Source: Marinilabilia sp046483585
GTDB taxonomy: Bacteria > Bacteroidota > Bacteroidia > Bacteroidales > Marinilabiliaceae
Direction: 5' to 3'
NCBI GenBank assembly: GCA_046483585.1
Contig: JAWOCV010000078.1
Span: 1 to 22,895, forward strand
Length of the DNA: 22,895 bases
The notes beneath the pieces are model-generated. The model had not been told where the DNA came from, made no database searches, and worked only from the letters and a program-made list of their open reading frames with translations. Numbering within the stretch: the first letter of the stretch is position 1; every line of letters begins with the position of its first letter. Below, in pieces: positions 21,211 to 22,895 of this stretch. The translations under genes and the position numbers were made by a program.

Positions 21211-22895
21211 TTATTCGTTTAATTCAATTGTGCAAAATTCATTAATGGTCTTAAAATTATCTTTGCCAATTTTTATCTTTATATCAATGTTTTTATCTAC
21301 TAATTCGTCCCAAGCCTGTATAAAGGTATTAAAAAGTTCAGTATCACCCTTAAGTGTAAAGTATGAGAAGGTAACCCTTGAATAGTGTTTTGTGATATTA
21401 TCCCAAGCGTCTATAAATTCACTACCGCCTTCTAAATCTCTAATTTGCTCCCGCAAATTATTATTACCAAAGAACACCTCACCCATATCAAAAAATATAT
21501 TCCCAACTGCAAATGAACGAGCAATCATAGTACCGGCCGCCCCAAAGCTATTGATGTTGACAAACATGCTTGCAAGCATTATGCCCCCCTTCACAAGCTC
21601 TTCGTTTTCCAATTTGTCATGGTGCTCTATCATCCATGCAAAAACAAAGGCAGGCATGACATATTCATCGCCTTCTTTCATACCATTAATTACTCTGGTA
21701 CTATGAGGCTCAGTAGAACTCAAATTTTCTATCCTTACAGCTACTGGTTGTAAAGGGTTTATATTTTCATAAGAAGTATAACTATTCTTAATTGTTCCAT
21801 TATCTTCATTTAACCATTGGGTGTTAATAGAAATATTCATGTTGCCATTGCTATTGAAAGAAAAGTCCCTTTCATCCCATATTAAAGGCCTGTCATCGTT
21901 CCAACAAATTAAAGGAATTGAATCTTGCACTATTCCACCGAGTGATGAATTGTTCATCCATCGAAGCATGTCGGCTGCAAAAACAGTCAACTCATCATGC
22001 TTTAATCGTTCTATAAGTTTTGCGTATAATGCATGTCCATTTGGTGTTTTACTTTCAAAAATTTTTCTAAAAAGGGCTCCATGATTACTGGCATCCATAT
22101 TTAATAAATTCTTTATTGCGGAGCTTTCATCAGTATCAAGGTTCCCCCCCCATATCCAACCACCATCGAATACCTTGCAATCCATCAAAACTGATAGATA
22201 TTTTATGCGATCGGCTAACTCTATTTCTTCCAATACAAAATCTGGTATGGTTTCAAATACTACGTCCACCTTATTGCAATCATTACCGCTTTTTGACAAA
22301 TAATTTGTATAAGTAGTTATGATTTTATTTTGTAAGGTACTTGAAAGTGTATACCCAAGCTCTTTTAATATGAGCGAAAAGTCATCATAAGAGTAAGTCC
22401 ATATCCTTATAGCATCTTCATCATTCCCTGTATATTGGTAGGATAAGTTGAAACCTGTATGATAATTATTATCAACAACAAAATCAATTATATAATTTCT
22501 TAGGTTTACGTCTCCATTCTCAAATACTTCTGAATACACGTTGATGGTATTTTCTTCAAGTTTAGCCTCAATAGCTTTATTCCCCCAATAATTGAAATTA
22601 TAGAATTTATTTCGGTCAAATTTTGCAAGCCCTTTTTCTTTGTTTCTCTTTATCCAGTCAATCAATTCATTAGAATTGAGGTCATGACTCTCCCCCTCTT
22701 CCTTCTCTTCCGTCCAAGCAAACAACACCCCTTCCGGATCATGGATCAAATCCCACTGGTATTTCCACAGCTTCGTGCCCGGCGGGCGGCCATAGTCCAT
22801 CAGGTTGTCACTGCGGCCTTCCTCTATGAGGTGGGTGGCTTCTTCGCTGAAGGTGTGGCGCAGGTTGAAAGCACCGTGGCCCAGCTCGTGGGGGA
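21211..22895 (-). CDS. C-terminal part of a large protein with a HExxH metalloprotease module and variable tail (partial)
   Basis: The frame is open from the stop at 21211 through the window edge, giving about 560 visible residues; the N-terminus lies outside. The ATG at 22800 is internal, because it encodes the Met of a metzincin-like Met-turn (NLMDY). The visible start reads PHELGHGAFNLRHTF: HExxH plus a third His seven residues on, one more than in the classic HExxHxxGxxH. After KLWKYQWDLIHDPEG the DNA turns AT-rich and the sequence becomes unrelated to known families. A hydrophobic stretch (MLASMFVNINSFGAAGTM and AVGNIFFDMGEVFF) lies about 100-150 residues before the end. The module is duplicated in damaged form at 19435. 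A small membrane-protein gene follows directly. I suggest a secreted polymorphic-toxin-like protein; no toxin domain was identified. Confidence 0.7.
   Translation of the reverse strand, partial: PHELGHGAFNLRHTFSEEATHLIEEGRSDNLMDYGRPPGTKLWKYQWDLIHDPEGVLFAWTEEKEEGESHDLNSNELIDWIKRNKEKGLAKFDRNKFYNFNYWGNKAIEAKLEENTINVYSEVFENGDVNLRNYIIDFVVDNNYHTGFNLSYQYTGNDEDAIRIWTYSYDDFSLILKELGYTLSSTLQNKIITTYTNYLSKSGNDCNKVDVVFETIPDFVLEEIELADRIKYLSVLMDCKVFDGGWIWGGNLDTDESSAIKNLLNMDASNHGALFRKIFESKTPNGHALYAKLIERLKHDELTVFAADMLRWMNNSSLGGIVQDSIPLICWNDDRPLIWDERDFSFNSNGNMNISINTQWLNEDNGTIKNSYTSYENINPLQPVAVRIENLSSTEPHSTRVINGMKEGDEYVMPAFVFAWMIEHHDKLENEELVKGGIMLASMFVNINSFGAAGTMIARSFAVGNIFFDMGEVFFGNNNLREQIRDLEGGSEFIDAWDNITKHYSRVTFSYFTLKGDTELFNTFIQAWDELVDKNIDIKIKIGKDNFKTINEFCTIELNE

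Noticed and set aside
22716..22800. ATG at 22800 as start of a 529-residue protein
   Set aside because: The frame stays open to the window edge and the Met is the Met of the NLMDY motif after a HELGH zinc site, so the gene is partial at the edge.
1..22895. tRNA, rRNA, CRISPR arrays or prophage genes
   Set aside because: No cloverleaf, rRNA-like sequence, regularly spaced repeats or phage structural genes were seen by reading; a covariance-model scan was not possible.

Overview
The window looks like a chromosomal segment from a Bacteroidota species, probably of the Bacteroidales/Marinilabiliales type. The evidence is the gene families present: a TPR–PD40–OmpA protein of the PorE type, a membrane-spanning Y_Y_Y/LuxR regulator, a head-GIN-domain protein, an IMPACT-family protein and a Bacteroidota-type SNF2 helicase. 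Several intergenic regions carry perfect matches to the Bacteroidota -7 promoter box TAnnTTTG, and Shine-Dalgarno sequences are not obvious. The assignment is inferred from gene content, not from a marker-gene comparison.

Layout, bases 1-18571 (core-like). A small YkgJ-type cysteine-cluster gene (203-460) is bracketed by inverted copies of a 30-nt dispersed repeat. A minus-strand cluster follows: plsC-like acyltransferase, then the PorE-like envelope protein, then the membrane regulator (6364 down to 665). rplS (L19) stands alone on the plus strand with a promoter, a leader hairpin and a bidirectional terminator. Next come minus-strand genes for an SMP-30/gluconolactonase-like secreted protein, a YigZ/IMPACT protein and a flavodoxin-fold NAD(P)H oxidoreductase. 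The oxidoreductase is divergent from a SNF2 helicase, and a perfect 7-1-7 palindrome lies over its promoter. A GIN-domain protein (plus) converges on folD, which lies behind ffh and a Gfo/Idh/MocA oxidoreductase on the minus strand. A metallophosphoesterase with a probably leaderless promoter is the last intact core gene.

Layout, bases 18572-22895 (accessory). This part is a graveyard of broken modules. At the right edge is the C-terminal part of a large minus-strand protein whose first visible residues are a zinc-protease HELGH motif with a Met-turn-like NLMDY. About 45 residues further on, the DNA shifts abruptly from GC-rich to AT-rich and the protein changes character. Four bases after its stop begins a small two-helix membrane protein. 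To the left lie a frameshifted second copy of the protease module, two other fragments that appear to come from the same kind of large protein, an intact Phd/YefM–YoeB-type toxin-antitoxin pair with a palindromic operator, a truncated ParE/RelE toxin fragment with an in-frame stop, and a roughly 490-bp non-coding, hairpin-rich block that resembles a mobile repeat.

Interpretation. The right part fits a polymorphic-toxin-like locus: a conserved protease-bearing stem, an exchangeable C-terminal tip, a candidate immunity gene and orphan remnants of earlier cassettes. This is an inference from module duplication, composition shift and gene order; no toxin domain was recognised in the tip.
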